DNA of 64,000 nucleotides. Origin: Flabesymbios commensalis (taxonomy: Eukaryota > Annelida > Polychaeta > Terebellida > Flabelligeridae). The notes beneath the pieces were generated by a model, which saw only the letters and a program-made list of their open reading frames with translations, was not told the DNA's origin and did not search any database. The stretch spans positions 65,511,993 to 65,575,992 of the forward strand of contig OZ024908.1 of the NCBI GenBank assembly GCA_964017125.1, in the 5' to 3' direction. Positions 20,140 through 32,859 of the stretch are shown here, one piece after another; position 1 is the first letter of the stretch; each line of letters opens with the position of its first letter. Position numbers and translations under genes: made by a program.

Positions 20140-20495
20140 AAGGTAAAGGTGCAGGTTTATAGTCTGATATCAAGTCTGAAGACCTATCATCTGACTTAAC
20201 ATTTTACCCTCCTGGTCACTGGACCTATTCAATTGTGTGCCATTTCAACTCAACGGAGAGCATAGGCCTACAGTCCTGCAGCCATTTAGGCGCATTGAAC
20301 TTATCGTACACATCTCTATCCTACCTGGTACCCATTTTCACCGACATCGAAACAATGTCCCTAGATTGAGAGGGGAGAAACATGATTTTTCTCTGAAAAT
20401 CCTGCACCAAGCCGGATTCGACACCACACGGCAGGTAGCAACATTGTCAAAGCGCCACGCTCTAACCATTGCGCCATGTCTCTCTCTATGCAAAT
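20140..20495 (-). mobile_element. tRNA-derived SINE, full-length type
   Basis: On the minus strand the head reads ACATGGCGCAATGGTTAGAG (A-box region near 20480) and GGTGTCGAATCC (B-box near 20425), an internal RNA polymerase III promoter. The body runs left to a tail with CCTGCACCTTTACCTTT near 20150. Non-coding. Confidence 0.65.
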
Positions 20496-20982
20496 ATACA
20501 TACGTTTGTTTTGTAACATTTGGACGCTCATCAGCATGTATCGCATACATCCTACCAACCTCTCCACCGGCAGATATTTATGTTGCCCTCCCAAAGTCTG
20601 AGCTTCTTGTGAGTCGACATCATGACAAGATAGATGGCGCCAAGTTAAAGAGCAAACTTGGCTTGATCAGGCCTCTGACATAATTATCAACTCGATACAC
20701 TTGGATACAGAAGATAATTTACATTGGGCGGGGTCCATGTCTAGTTTATTAAAAAAATGATAGGCCTAATATCAAACCAAATGTGATTATTGGAGTCATG
20801 CCGCTCTGACAAGACAACATCTACACCAATGGTGAAACATTCCATGAATATTGGAAAATGTGTTTCTTAATCCTGGACAGATACATGTGCTGGGTAGGCG
20901 TTTTACTGATACAGCAGTGCACGGGGAGGAGGGGCAGGCTTACACACTGATATTTTTGCTGGAGTTTGCAAATAATACTCAC

Positions 20983-21043
20983 CAGCCGGAGATAATGGGA
21001 ATGAACCAACCGCACACCAGCAAATGGTTAGAATTGCGAGATT
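20983..21043 (-). other. Possible isolated host exon
   Basis: 61 bp between a strong pyrimidine-rich acceptor (AATCCCTCCTCACAG) and a GTGAGT donor. One frame gives the hydrophobic peptide NLAILTICWCAVGSFPLSPA, another gives LLVCGWFIPIISGW, both transmembrane-like. No partner exon could be confirmed, so this is weak. Confidence 0.2.
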
Positions 21044-21999
21044 CTGTGAGGAGGGATTGACAGCTGAGCTAGACGCGGCACAACCCAGAGGGCGGTGATT
21101 ATTGGTGGGAAGCCACCAATCTGGGCAGTGTATGTGAAGGTATAGGCGTATGGGTCATCTATTTTCTCTCTCTGGGTGAAGCTAAATATATTTAATGCTG
21201 GGCGTCCTCCATGTCAAATTTGTAATTGAAGCTTTAGGGTCTGGTTGTTACCTTCTCATCCGGCATTTTCGAAGCAGGGGCACTGACTTTAGCTCGAGCA
21301 CAGCCCGTTTCTAATAAGTATCATCATCTCAAGAGAACTCGTCATTTCAATTTCTTCTCATGCCTAGCTCATTCTGAAGAAATAAACTTATGCTATAAAC
21401 CAACTGCATGGGTTTTCTGATTTTGCCAGCTGGGATACCAACATGAGGAATTTGTAACAATATAAATTTCATATTAGTTAAAACCCGTTTAATGATTTTT
21501 GATCTGTAATAAATACAGCTAATTTGTTTGATCACTTGCTCGTGAGGGTAATTTCGACCTTCATATGTAGGTTATAGATGACCTGTGCTGATGTGTCTTT
21601 GTTTTCAACCAAGCAAACTACTCTGGCTACCGATATATGTCTTCTCTATTTGACAATCCTGCTGTTATCATATATGGATGAACACCTTGTCTCTACCTGG
21701 GAAAGTTCAAGCACTGGTTGAATTTGCATAATCAGCTGAATTATTGTCACACTTAACATCATCTTCTTTTGTTTATAGTCATCACTAACTGAAGATTTCT
21801 TTAACTGATAACCTTTACAACTATGTATAGGCCTTCATAACTTATGTTGTTAACAGTCAAATATGAATCAAATGTCACTAACTATTTTTTAAATGTGTCC
21901 AGCGTTCGATATATCGGTTTTTAGCATATTCTTTTACAAAATGTGTCATTTTGGACATTTTCAATTAAACTAAAACGTGCAATTTTATCCCAATCACTT

Positions 22000-22262
22000 T
22001 TAAACCATTAAAAATAGATTCCTCGTCATCCAAATATATAAAATTGATGTTAACATCGTGAAATTTAGGTCATATGTTGCCAAGATATGATATTTTTTTA
22101 GTTTTTGAGTGGCGGCCAGTTTGAATTTTGCCTAAAATGGTGGATCTAGCCATTTTTCAGATTCGATCCATCAAAAATATGAAAGAGAATTGTTTTGTGG
22201 GCTTGTACACCAATTTTCACAATTTTAGCCAGATTTGCAAATTTATTACATTATGGTCCCCC
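22000..22262 (+). repeat. Unnamed repeat, inverted partner of 19610-19960
   Basis: Ends in TTATGGTCCCCCAC, the mirror of the start of the 19610 copy, and shares internal blocks with it. No gene. Confidence 0.45.
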
Positions 22263-22295
22263 ACTACCAGGCAGTTTCGACATCGGGACCATACG

Positions 22296-22402
22296 TCTAC
22301 TCTACACCTGGAACACAGTTTCGAATCCTGTATCTGGAAGGCAGTGCCTTCCAGTTCATCTCATCAGATTAGCCTGTAGGTATACGAAAATGGCCTAAAG
22401 GT
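22296..22402 (+). mobile_element. 3' part of tRNA-SINE 1
   Basis: Matches the 3' half of the SINE at 57907-58215 (TTTCGAATCCTGTATCTGGA, CATCTCATCAGATTAGCC, AATGGCCTAAAGG). Its usual ATTCATTTC tail has become the ATTC microsatellite that follows. The tRNA head is absent. Confidence 0.65.
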
Positions 22403-22789
22403 CATTCATTCATTCATTCATTCATTCATTCATTCATTCATTCATTCATTCATTCATTCATTCATTCATTCATTCATTCATTCATTCATTCATTCATTCA
22501 TTCATTCATTCATTCATTCATTCATTCATTCATTCATTCATTCATTCATTCATTCATTCATTCATTCATTCATTCATTCATTCATTCATGCATTCATTCA
22601 TTCATTCATTCATTCATTCATTCACTCACTCATTCATTCATTCATTCATTCATTCATTCATTCATTCATTCATTCATTCATTCATTCATTCATTCATTCA
22701 TTCATTCATTCATTCATTCATTCATTCATTCATTCATTCATTCATTCATCTATGCATTCATTCATTCATGCATTCATTCATTCATTCAT
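22403..22789. repeat. ATTC microsatellite of about 390 bp
   Basis: Nearly uninterrupted CATT repeats with a few variant units (CATGCATT, CACTCACT, CATCTATG). They begin exactly at the tail of a SINE, so they probably grew from it. Frames through it encode only His-Ser-Phe-Ile repeats. Confidence 0.95.
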
Positions 22790-23035
22790 CACGAGGGCAC
22801 AATACTAGTTGTAGCCCTAGTGGCGACAGCTCCCTGAAGGCAAAATGACATCACAACAACGCGAATGCGAGCGCGAAAATCCATTCACTGGTCTACACAC
22901 CAAAGCGAAAACCCAACGCGAAATGCAAGGCGTTTTTAAAGGGATAAATCATTCCAATTATTGTAGCTTTTAAAAGATCTCTTCAGTGAAAAAAGCCAAC
23001 GTGGATGGTACAGTGTCTGACTGGATAGACGTAGC

Positions 23036-23147
23036 CCAGTAAATACAAAACATTTGTATAACATTTACACAATGTTGGACAAACGTCGAAGACGTTGGGC
23101 CGACATTGTACAAATGTGATACAATTATTGTTTTTTGTTTGCTAGGT
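23036..23147. repeat. Family P palindrome, ACATTTGTATAAC subtype
   Basis: CCCAGTAAATACAAAACATT, TTGTATAACATTTAC, GTCGAAGAC at the centre, then the mirrored half ending TTTGTTTGCTAGG. A half copy of the other subtype is at 23489-23553. Confidence 0.75.
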
Positions 23148-23559
23148 ATGGAACAGGTATAATGATTTGGTATCGATGTCATCCTAGAATAAAGATGATG
23201 ACAATATTCTCCCAAGACAAGTGTTAATGATCTAACAACTTTTTTTCACTCATGTGAATACTAAAGCGGTTTTTATTAATAACTTCATACAGCAGGTCTT
23301 CGTCAGGATTTTATGTTGAGTATTTAACGCAATAATGAGCGGAACAAAGTAATATATTATTAACACTTGCCTGATTGCCATTTTTTCCTATTGCTAACCT
23401 TTTTTACTGCATATAAACATTTCATTGTTATTCAGGGGTGGAGGGGGGGGGGTGGAGTTTTGAAAATCATTACCACTCTCCATCACGTCCCAGTAAACAC
23501 AAGGCGTTGAACTAATGTTGGGTTAATGTTGGTCCACCGTCTACAACGCTGGGGTAGGC

Positions 23560-25117
23560 CACCATCTGATCCAAGATTTTGTATTTTTTCATTCGACAAA
23601 AATATGTATTTTGAAAAAAAAGAAGAATCACATTGAACATAATCATACTGCATGTAACCAGCGAATGTACAGGGATTGTGTAGGGAGCCATAAATAAACT
23701 AGAATAATTATTAAAAACAATATAACCGAGTCACGCGCTACATCACTACATCCTGCTAGATAACAAAAGCTCACGTGGATAAAGCAAAAATCGTATTTTC
23801 CAGATTTTCGTTGTTTTTTTTCAGTCGATTCCGAATCAAATTCCCAGAAAATGACTATTTTCTACGGCGACCACATGTAAATTTCATTTTAAAATACTGA
23901 CTAGTTGAAAAGTTAGTTTTTATAACAATTGGAAAATTGTTAAGTATCACTCCCATTCACTGGTCATGTGATATGGTCTTACTTTGAAAACAGTCACTAA
24001 AATTGTATACTAAATTTCTAGGGTTGTTGCCGTACGACTGGAAAAAATATAAATCGGATAAGAATTAAATGAGAAGTCAGCGAAAACATGCCCTACAGTA
24101 CGATCATCTTCCCTACAGTAAGACTAAAGGCTTCTCCGAGGTCAAAGACTAGCCTTGCTGTAGGGAAGATGCAGTACAAAACGATTTTGAACGTGATTAA
24201 AAGTTGATTTGCTTTGGATGGTGGACAACATTGGTTGATTAATTATAATTTTATCATTTAACATTTTAACTAATTATGATATATATGTCTCCATTATATT
24301 AAAATATGAATGTGTTTTAATTAGTTTTCTATGCTTATACTCGTTTCACCCCTCTTTACCTTTTGACCTCCCAGAAAAAAATGAGATTCATTGTGATCGA
24401 AATCAGAAATATAATAGAATTATTGGGTCTAAAATCTCAGCACCCTCAGATATTCCGTTCATCTATTCAGCTAACTCATTTTTTATCCTTCATACGTTTA
24501 TTTCAAAAGACAATAACGGTCTTGCAATTATGTTGGACCGAATACCAAAAAATTATACATGTGAAATGAAATGACAAATATGTGGGATACAGTCTATATT
24601 CCAGAGACAGCTAAAACCGCACTCTTTTATGTCCAACCAAAGCGGCATAGATTGCAATGTTCAGATAACTCATATTTTTAAGACTATAATATGATTCTAA
24701 AATATGTTTGGAGTGGAAAAACTTTTTACTATTAACCAACAACCAAACCAACACGGGAAATTGTTCAAATTAAAGGTTAAAATACTTAACGTTTTGTTTT
24801 GTACATTTCGCACTTACCAGAAACAAAATATGTTGTATCTAATTAAGTGGGTATATTGTTTTTTATTCTGGTTACGGAATACACAACTGAGCCCGAGGAG
24901 AAACGCACACGTTTTAGGTCCCACCAAAACATGGGATGGATAATTATTCACATAGCTTAATACATAGCTCTTATTCCGAATGGGTTCATTTAAAATCGAA
25001 ACCAAGCAAATAGCTGACAGAAAGTTTGTTGACTATTTAGTAAAAAAATTGCACATAGGTCATGTACATTGTTGGTTATATTTCATAAAGCAGCATGTTA
25101 ATTCAAATAACAGTTGC
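23560..25117. other. No gene seen; one stem-loop at 24105-24171
   Basis: AT-rich sequence with short open frames and no coding character. The only structure is CATCTTCCCTACAGTAAG (24105-24122) mirrored by CTTGCTGTAGGGAAGATG (24154-24171) around a 31-nt loop. Confidence 0.5.
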
Positions 25118-25365
25118 CTAACCCTTTCAAGCCTGAATTTCCCATTGTCATCTTCATCCACTACAATACGGGAATTGCTGTCGAAATTCTCGACTTGTAG
25201 TGGATGAAGATGACTTGAAGTGAGTGAAAAATTAAAGAAAATTGCCATGTATTGGAGAATCAGTTTCATGGGAATTTTCAATAAAAATCCCCTTGGTTGT
25301 AGGCAAATTAAGTCTGTTTTCAGGAATGTAAAATGATGCTTTCCATCGTGAGGTTACACTTTAAC
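25118..25365 (+). mobile_element. MITE family B copy
   Basis: AACCCTTTCAAGCCTGAATT at the head, then the hairpin CCACTACAA / TTGTAGTGGATGAAGATGAC, GAAAATTGCCATGTATT and ATGTAAAATGATGCTTT. Confidence 0.75.
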
Positions 25366-25850
25366 CCCAGCCACGCTGGATTTTGCCAAATCAATAAAAT
25401 AACTATGTAGTCTACTGTTACAGTAAGTAATTGCATAACATCTGATAATATCATTATAGTAAAGATCTGTTCATTTTTCAGCAGTTTTTGGATGTATTAG
25501 CGCTAGTTTTTTCAATGATCAACCGAATATCTGATATTGCATTATCAAAGAAATAATAAAAACAAGATTGACATAGATTGCCATCCGCCTAGCCTATATC
25601 TCTATAGTCAGGAACTACTGCCAAGCCTTTCATGAAGCAATGGCAATCTGGGTGACCGATAATTTATCCTCCAAAAAAGGTATTTTTTCCCATTTCTCGT
25701 ATTTCGTTCACATTGTATAAAATAATTATTTTTTCATCGACATTGACAAAGACCAAGGGTGGTCGTATCGCAAATCAGTTTTCATTTTGTTTTATTTCCG
25801 TGTATTGCTTACACTGAATTTGAATTGTTTTTACTTAAGATAAGTTACTT

Positions 25851-26102
25851 TTAATCCTATCAAGCCTGAATTTACCATTGTCATCTTCCTCCACTACAAG
25901 CCGCGAATTGCTGTCTCAATTCTCGACTTGTAGTGGATGAAGATGATTTGATGTGGTTTAATAATTACTGAAAATTGCCATGTATTAGTAAACCGGTTTC
26001 ATGGGAATTTTCGTTCTAAAACCCTTAGTTATAGGAAAATTAGGTATGTTTACAGGGATGTAAAATGATGCTTTAATGCATCGCGAGGGCTTAAAGGGTT
26101 AA
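25851..26102 (+). mobile_element. MITE family B with TTAA at both ends
   Basis: Starts TTAATCCTATCAAGCCTGAA and ends GCGAGGGCTTAAAGGGTTAA, with TTAA at 25851-25854 and 26099-26102. About 250 bp, the most complete copy. Confidence 0.8.
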
Positions 26103-26639
26103 AAGATAAAACAACATACATGTGTTATTTGAATCATAACATATGACAATCAAGTCAATGTGATGCTGAGTTGCTGTTCAGATTATAATTATAACCTTAA
26201 GGACAAATACAAAGGCTGAACATTATATATCAGCAACGTGGCTGACTCATAAATTTCATCTGGCGTCTTTCATGTAAGCTTTTTTGAGATTATCTTCTAT
26301 TTCCAGTTGCCTCGGCATTGATCCTTGCAGCTATAAACTATGAGTATCGGGTCATATTCATTTTTGGTCTGAAATTGATCTTTTGTCATATCCTATAGTT
26401 CACAATAGCATTGATTTTAAACGCACGATACAGTCAGCTAATTCATATGTTGCTATTAATTCCTTTCCATAAAAGGCAAGACATCTAAGTTGACAGTGTC
26501 ATCGTGTGTTATTCCAATGATTCCTTGTGTGACTTGGCACATATGCTCCTTGCCAATTGGAAATGGAACGGAATGATCAGCTTTCACTTGACCAGAACGA
26601 TAATCATCTGCGCTTTTTGATAACAACACTTAACTGGTA

Positions 26640-27100
26640 CAATTCAGAAGCAGTCCCTCCACATTCGATATAATTCGTCAGCCTGTCAGTTAGTGTGGTA
26701 TGATCAATAGGCTGTCTGTAATGGATGTCCAAATTTGTTTTTGCTGATTTGTAACTGCAAGCGGCTAGATATATACCTTTTCAATAATTTTTTGGACATG
26801 AAGCTCAAATTCAAAATTGGTCTTTAGTTTTTTAATCGTTTTTGGAGATGAAATAGGTTTAGAGCAAAGGTGTAACATTCACTTCTTTAAAAGTATGAGA
26901 AAAAATTACACTTTCAATTGACAGGTAACTAATAGTTATCACAGGTGTGATGATGATGTTGATGATATCTAGGATCTCTTTCATGAGACCAGTTGGAATC
27001 GGGTCTAAATCACATGACTTTGGGGTAGACTTCATGATCACTTTTTAAATTACGGTTTCAGTTGCAGGAACAATCACATTTAGTTTAGATTTAATAATGG
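26640..27100 (-). pseudogene. Degraded CR1/L2 reverse transcriptase fragment
   Basis: The minus-strand frame 27041-26859 reads KSTPKSCDLDPIPTGLMKE and continues to a VNVTPLL end, matching the SSDLDPFPTSLLKD to YIRPLLKK segment of the LINE at 0.6-3.9 kb. Further on, about 26690, comes a DHTTLTDRLT remnant of the FDTIDH motif. Heavily broken. Confidence 0.65.
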
Positions 27101-27626
27101 GATTCTACATTAGTGGTATATTTGGAGCATGATCTGTAGATCTTAGTGCGGGTAGTTTCAATTCTATCGATCAAAATAGGTTCAAAATTGATCACACAAA
27201 GTCAGAATCTGGCAACACTGAAACCGGAATCATATAATGAATTTGTTTGATTGCATTCTAGAGGTAAGGAGGATTTTACAAATGTTCTTAGAAGACGTTC
27301 GTAAAATACCTTGTTTTGCTTCAGTCATGAGGGGATTACAAAAATTACCTTGATATTTTGACCGATGACACAGTTGCATAGCAATGCCACCACTGATCAC
27401 GGCAGTGTAAGTAACACTAAGCGCTCTTCGCATTGTAAAATGAGGAAAATGTTGTTTTTTACTTGGTGATAGTTGGCGTGTATAATTCATCATGCCTTTC
27501 CCATAGGCTATACCATGTATTAAATATAGGTTTATTTTTGTTCTACTTTGACCAACGCTGTGGACAGTGACGTATTTAGGACACAAAGGAAATGTGAGAT
27601 GAGCCCATTAGTTACAAGTCCCCATA

Positions 27627-27735
27627 CCCAGAAAACACAAAACATTTGTGTAACATTTATGTAATGTCGGGCCAACGTCGAAGACGTCGGCCCGACATTG
27701 TATCAATGGTATACAAATGTTTTGTGTTTGCTTGG
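27627..27735. repeat. Family P palindrome, near perfect
   Basis: CCCAGAAAACACAAAACATT and ATGTTTTGTGTTTGCTTGG ends, centre AACGTCGAAGACGTC. About 109 bp. A second, other-subtype copy follows at 27779-27876 and a third at 28445-28548. Confidence 0.8.
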
Positions 27736-28549
27736 ACACCGCCTGTCTGGAATAAAGCTTCCTCTTCCACACAACACATATTGCTTGAATGTTGTTTGAA
27801 TGCTGGGCGAGTGGTCCCAGACGGTGTGTCAACATTGAAATGACATTTGGGTCAGTGTATTGTTTTGCTGGGCTATATCCAGTAACCATCCCTTTGGAAT
27901 AAAATGTCATATCTGCCACTCAAAGAGTCTGATACGACCCCTCTATACCAAGTTGACGACGTCATGGTTCACTGTTTACAATTCAGTTTTGATTAAATTG
28001 ACGGAATTATGTTGATCATTGGTGGGCCGATATATTTGTTCTCTTTTAACGTTGTCGATTTAACTAAAGAAAAAAATGACTTATAATTAATTAAAAAGGA
28101 ATCATAAAGAAAGCTATATATGCGTATATAAATTGAGGTAAAATAATAATAATATCTTATCTTTGTACCGGTACTAGTAATGTGCGATAATATTCGACTA
28201 GCCGGTGAATAACATTTTCGGACATTGTTAGTATCTTCGTCTGAGACACGTGAAACAATGGAATCGAAACAATGAAAAACCTAACCAATTCTCCCAAGCA
28301 AGAAATCATCCTGGTGTCGTGACGTGCATAATACGTACAGTGTGCTTTGTCCGGACAGTGTGGACCTCACTGATAGATTACAGCATCTCCTGGGACAACC
28401 AAACCCTACACATCGCTACGTGCCGCAACTCGATCCTATATCCCAAACACGAGACGTTTACCCAAGGCTCGTTCGTTGTTGGGCTAGCGTCGCAGACGGT
28501 GACGCAACAAAGAGCCGACGTTGGTTGAACGTCTTGTGCTGGGTTATCT

Positions 28550-30950
28550 GTTTTGATTTGGAACAGTTAGATTTATTATAATATCTTTTGACTTTGGTTG
28601 AATTTTGAGGGAAAATATTATTGTTTTTTTTTCATTCGTAAACTGTATATAGTAGAAATATAATTTTTCTAATTAGCGTATAATTATTTAATCTGTCAAT
28701 GTTCCTTTGACATAATCCTCACCGTTCACATTGCTCTGTTTATCATAACGGTACGTGTGTTTCTCATGTTTAAACCTCTACAAAAAAAAAACCACCAGCG
28801 ACCTAATTAGAACGTATACATGGAATAGTTCTGACGACTGGAATAAAATATCTTCTTTCTAGCTTGTCAGACGTGCAGGCCGACGTCGTACGTCCGGACG
28901 ACAGTTAATTTGCTGATGAAAGTGCTACCTTCCTTTAATGTTTTTCAGTGTTTCTTATTTATAATATCCTATGGCCTATTAATTTAAACGGGCATGTACA
29001 CAACGAATATGTTTAAGCCAATTTACTCGCAAAGGTGCAAAACGGTGTGATTGCCGATTGTTTTAGTTAATTTTGAATACTAGAATGCGAATATAATTAG
29101 CGCAAATTAACATTAATTAGCATACTTATTCACAAAAAATGTAAAATGATGTAATATTTAAGCAAATCACCAAAAAAGTTGTTTTTGCTGTGTACATCTA
29201 TGTTTAAATTTATTTTGAATACCACATTTGAAGAATTTTTAACTTTATTGTTTTTGCGAATACAACCATGTTTTGGACCTCGTGGAACTTGTTTTAGTTA
29301 TTATTGTGAGCATCTAATTAGCAGAAATTAGCTTAATACCTGATACAAAGCAATATCTATATCATTGGATTTGACCTTTGATTTAACATTAGATCTGAAC
29401 TTGAAAAAATTCATTTGTCTTTGGGCATTTTATTACAGCAGCTCTGCGTTTTGCTTCACTGAATCATAATATTTACATTGCGACAGACCCCACTCATGTG
29501 TACGCTGATCATGATGCGCATGCGTTGGCACCCAAAATGATTATTCAGCGAATGATGACGACCCGACTACTTTAAGCGGAAGGACCATATCACACTTAAT
29601 ACACAGTTGACCACCCGTAACACCTCCTCCCCACCTCCGGAGATTTTTAAGGTGGTTATTTTTGAAGTCTCTCAATATAGACCTATTGAAATATTGCTAT
29701 TGCTTGCATTCAAGCTGTTGGGGTTTAATATGCTAAAATATGCAAATTAGTCATCCATTACCGACAATCCAGTTCCAAGCATTATCTCAGAAACTGATCA
29801 AGTTAAAATCCTAAAATTTGTGTCTACCCTATGGTTTACATGGTCAACGATTGCAATAAAATATATCTAATTAGGGACAGAGTAATAAACTAGCATTATA
29901 TATAAAAAAATCATTACCGAAAATATGGTTTAAAGCAATATCTGTGAAACTGATTGGAATGTAATATATTTAACAAGGTAAAGAAGAGATATTGGCATAA
30001 ATATGCAAATGAGCTATTTTAGAAAATCACGTTTCAAACAATATATCAAAGACCAATCAACTTGGAGTAAAATATCAATTGTCTACAACCCCATTTGTGT
30101 GGTCACCTTATATCTACAAATGTTTTTAAAGCTCTGAAATTACCACATTATATGTAAAATGTAACATTTTAACTTCGACCTCGTGGAAGTATGTACACAT
30201 AATGTAGTTAAGTGTGTTATCAATCGCAAATTTGTGTTAAAAAACAACAATAACCGCCAAAGACGACCTCTCAATAAACCTCGGTTCACATGCCCACTTA
30301 ACATGGCCATAAACATTTATTTTTCCTATTTTGATTTGTTTAATATGACAGTAGACCATACATTCTATTGCTTTACTATGTTAGGCTAACTATATGGCAA
30401 CAGATAAAAAAACATATCTCTTGGAAATTACGCCCAGCTCACATTACACCTGTCTGCTTTATATTTATTTTGATCTGGGCAACTATATTCAGGTTCGTTT
30501 ATACGAAAATACCAAAAGGTGCTTTATTACAATTTATTTTCTTATTTTTGATTTTTTGTAATGGTTACCAGCATGGTGCTGCTGCGCTATAGTTACATGA
30601 TTGTCTGATCACAGATATATATAGTGAAAATAAAACATGTATCTGTGTCTGTAGCATTTTAATTATATCACTTTTTGTGCTAATTCGAAAGTGTTGGCTT
30701 CTCAGTTATTGTTTTTCTCAGCCAGAAAACTATGGCTTTAGTCTGAGTTTGAGTGCTTTAGACAAAAAATTGGCCTAATATTTTGTAAACACAACTGTAT
30801 TGGTTTACCTCATGGGCCAGAATCCTGTCTAACCAGCATATAATTATTGAAAAAACCAAGGAGACAAGTATATATTCAACGTGTAGACATATTCCTTCCA
30901 CGTCCACCGCTGGTAAGTCAGTGTACGCGTCTATACGATGTACCTCGTAT
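28550..30950. other. No gene; diffuse 110-bp degenerate repeats at about 29.1-30.1 kb
   Basis: AT-rich. A motif like AAAGCAATATCTGTGAAACTG, usually with ATATGCAAATTAG-like sequence nearby, recurs loosely at about 29350, 29780, 29930 and 30040. This suggests an old tandem or dispersed element. No exon with good borders seen. Confidence 0.4.
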
Positions 30951-30957
30951 ACACAAT

Positions 30958-31216
30958 GTAGGCCTACCCATTTATTACCGGTTCAATGTTGGGCCAGTGT
31001 CGCAGCCCATTGCTGGCTCAATGCCGTTAAATGTCGTATTCGACGCTGGCCCAACATCGAAGCATAATCGGGTGATTGTCCCGTGTTTGCTTTGACTGTC
31101 ATACGGGTGACACTTTATCCCCTGAAAGGCAACTACTCGGATAACACGATACATCGGCCTAATTGTGAAATAATGTTGGGCCACCGTCTGCGACGCTGAG
31201 CCAACATTATTCCAGC
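30958..31216. repeat. Two family P palindromes
   Basis: A copy at about 30958-31092 (TTCAATGTTGGGCC and GGCCCAACATCGAAG) and a half-size copy at 31164-31216 (AATAATGTTGGGCCACCGTC mirrored by GAGCCAACATTATT). Confidence 0.65.
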
Positions 31217-32859
31217 CAAAATCCTTTAAGCTATTAACCACGAATATAATCGTGAATTTGTTTTTTTTTCTGAAGACATTTTAGACACGAAAGTAGCCTA
31301 CTTAACCTGATGTACAGAAATATTAACTGATGTACAGAAATATCAACCGTTTCCGACACACAGCACCCCTCTTTCCCCTAATAGGACACAAACTCAGGCA
31401 AAATAAACTTAATAGGATACCCGCCTACGACCGGTCCTAAAATTGTTTATACCTGTTGACCAGCACCTAACGTTACATTTGATGATAATCAATCGATGAA
31501 ATCAATCGTGATTTGAAGTACATTTTTGTTACATTTTTATTTCGCATCTAGTAGGGTGAAAAACCTAACTTTCATGACCACTTTCTGGCTAAGATGTTTT
31601 GATGATTGATTTGACTTCCTTAAACCTTTTAAAAAATATTTAGCCCCAGTGTCCCTCGCAAAAATCCCGGCATTTTTTTCTAGAGGCGTAAATCCAAAAT
31701 GGCCCCCTCCGCCATTATGAAAAAATAACTTTTGACATATAAAAGCTACAAATATAAATAAATACACTTTTTTGGCTAATTCGACCACAAGGAATCCATT
31801 TCTGACGTCAATATGGTATTAAAACACATTTCTGACCCTAAAATCCAAGATGGCCGACAAATTTGGATAGAAAATCCATTTTTTTAAGCAAAACAGAATT
31901 TGATCCCCTTGCAGGGTGGTATGAATGCAACAGTGAATATGCCTATGGATGAATGCATATCTCTAAATAGCAATCACAAATTACAATAAAAAAATATAAA
32001 ATAATAAAATAAAATAAAATTCTGCACGTATATATCGTATATACGCCTCCAACGCGTGAAGCGAGGAGACAAGTATACTGAAAATATAATATATGTATTG
32101 GATCAGACCTCCTGCCAGGCTATGTTCTTAATCCTCAGATTCTGATGAATATGTCATGCTCTTCTGTTTACCATCATCTGGTTTTATTTTCATGCCACCT
32201 TCATTTAGACTTTCCGAGACGAGCCTAATGGTGGTAAATGTGCTCAACAGCATTTCTGCTGTATATGATTATATCATCGATGGAGACAAAGCAACACTGA
32301 TCATTCCATGTAGCCCTAAACTGAGTTATCAGTGAGTGTCACAGTCACCCACTGAGTTTTTGCGTGGCATTTACACATATTCAACACCAGGGGTCTCTGT
32401 CGTCTGTTACGTCACCGTCTGCCAACGGGCAGCCAGCGATTCATAAATCAGGCACGAGCGGTGAGGTAGATCCGTGATTGGTCAATTGTGTTTAGATGCA
32501 CATCTGCCCATCCGCTGCCAACACATAGGAATCTGTGCACGCGGTGCTCGTCATACAAACCTGAGGGTATCCATGAGTGTTTCACTTTCAATTTTATATT
32601 TATTGATAATTAATTTAAAGGAGTTTTTAAAGTATGAGCTAAGCACAATTTTTAATATATACGGTATATATCAGTGTATATTCAGCCTAGATATTTTTAT
32701 CTGATTGGCAAAAGCGTCAATGGTAATAACATGAATCGGGTATTTTGCACTCTGTGAGGCCACCGTTCTGAAAGAAGTGGGGTTTTTACCATGCACCTAG
32801 ATGCGGCAGTACAGAGAGTGGCTGGTGAATATTATCTAATCGGGGGGTGATTACCAGTG

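Noticed and set aside
22403-22789. CRISPR-like or satellite array
   Set aside because: Pure 4-bp periodicity without spacers.
22588-22848. His-Ser-Phe-Ile repeat frame
   Set aside because: Translation of the ATTC microsatellite.
27330-27420. Possible exon starting MRRALSVTYTAVISGG on the minus strand
   Set aside because: It has a GTAATT donor, but no good acceptor or partner exon in phase, and it overlaps nothing conserved.
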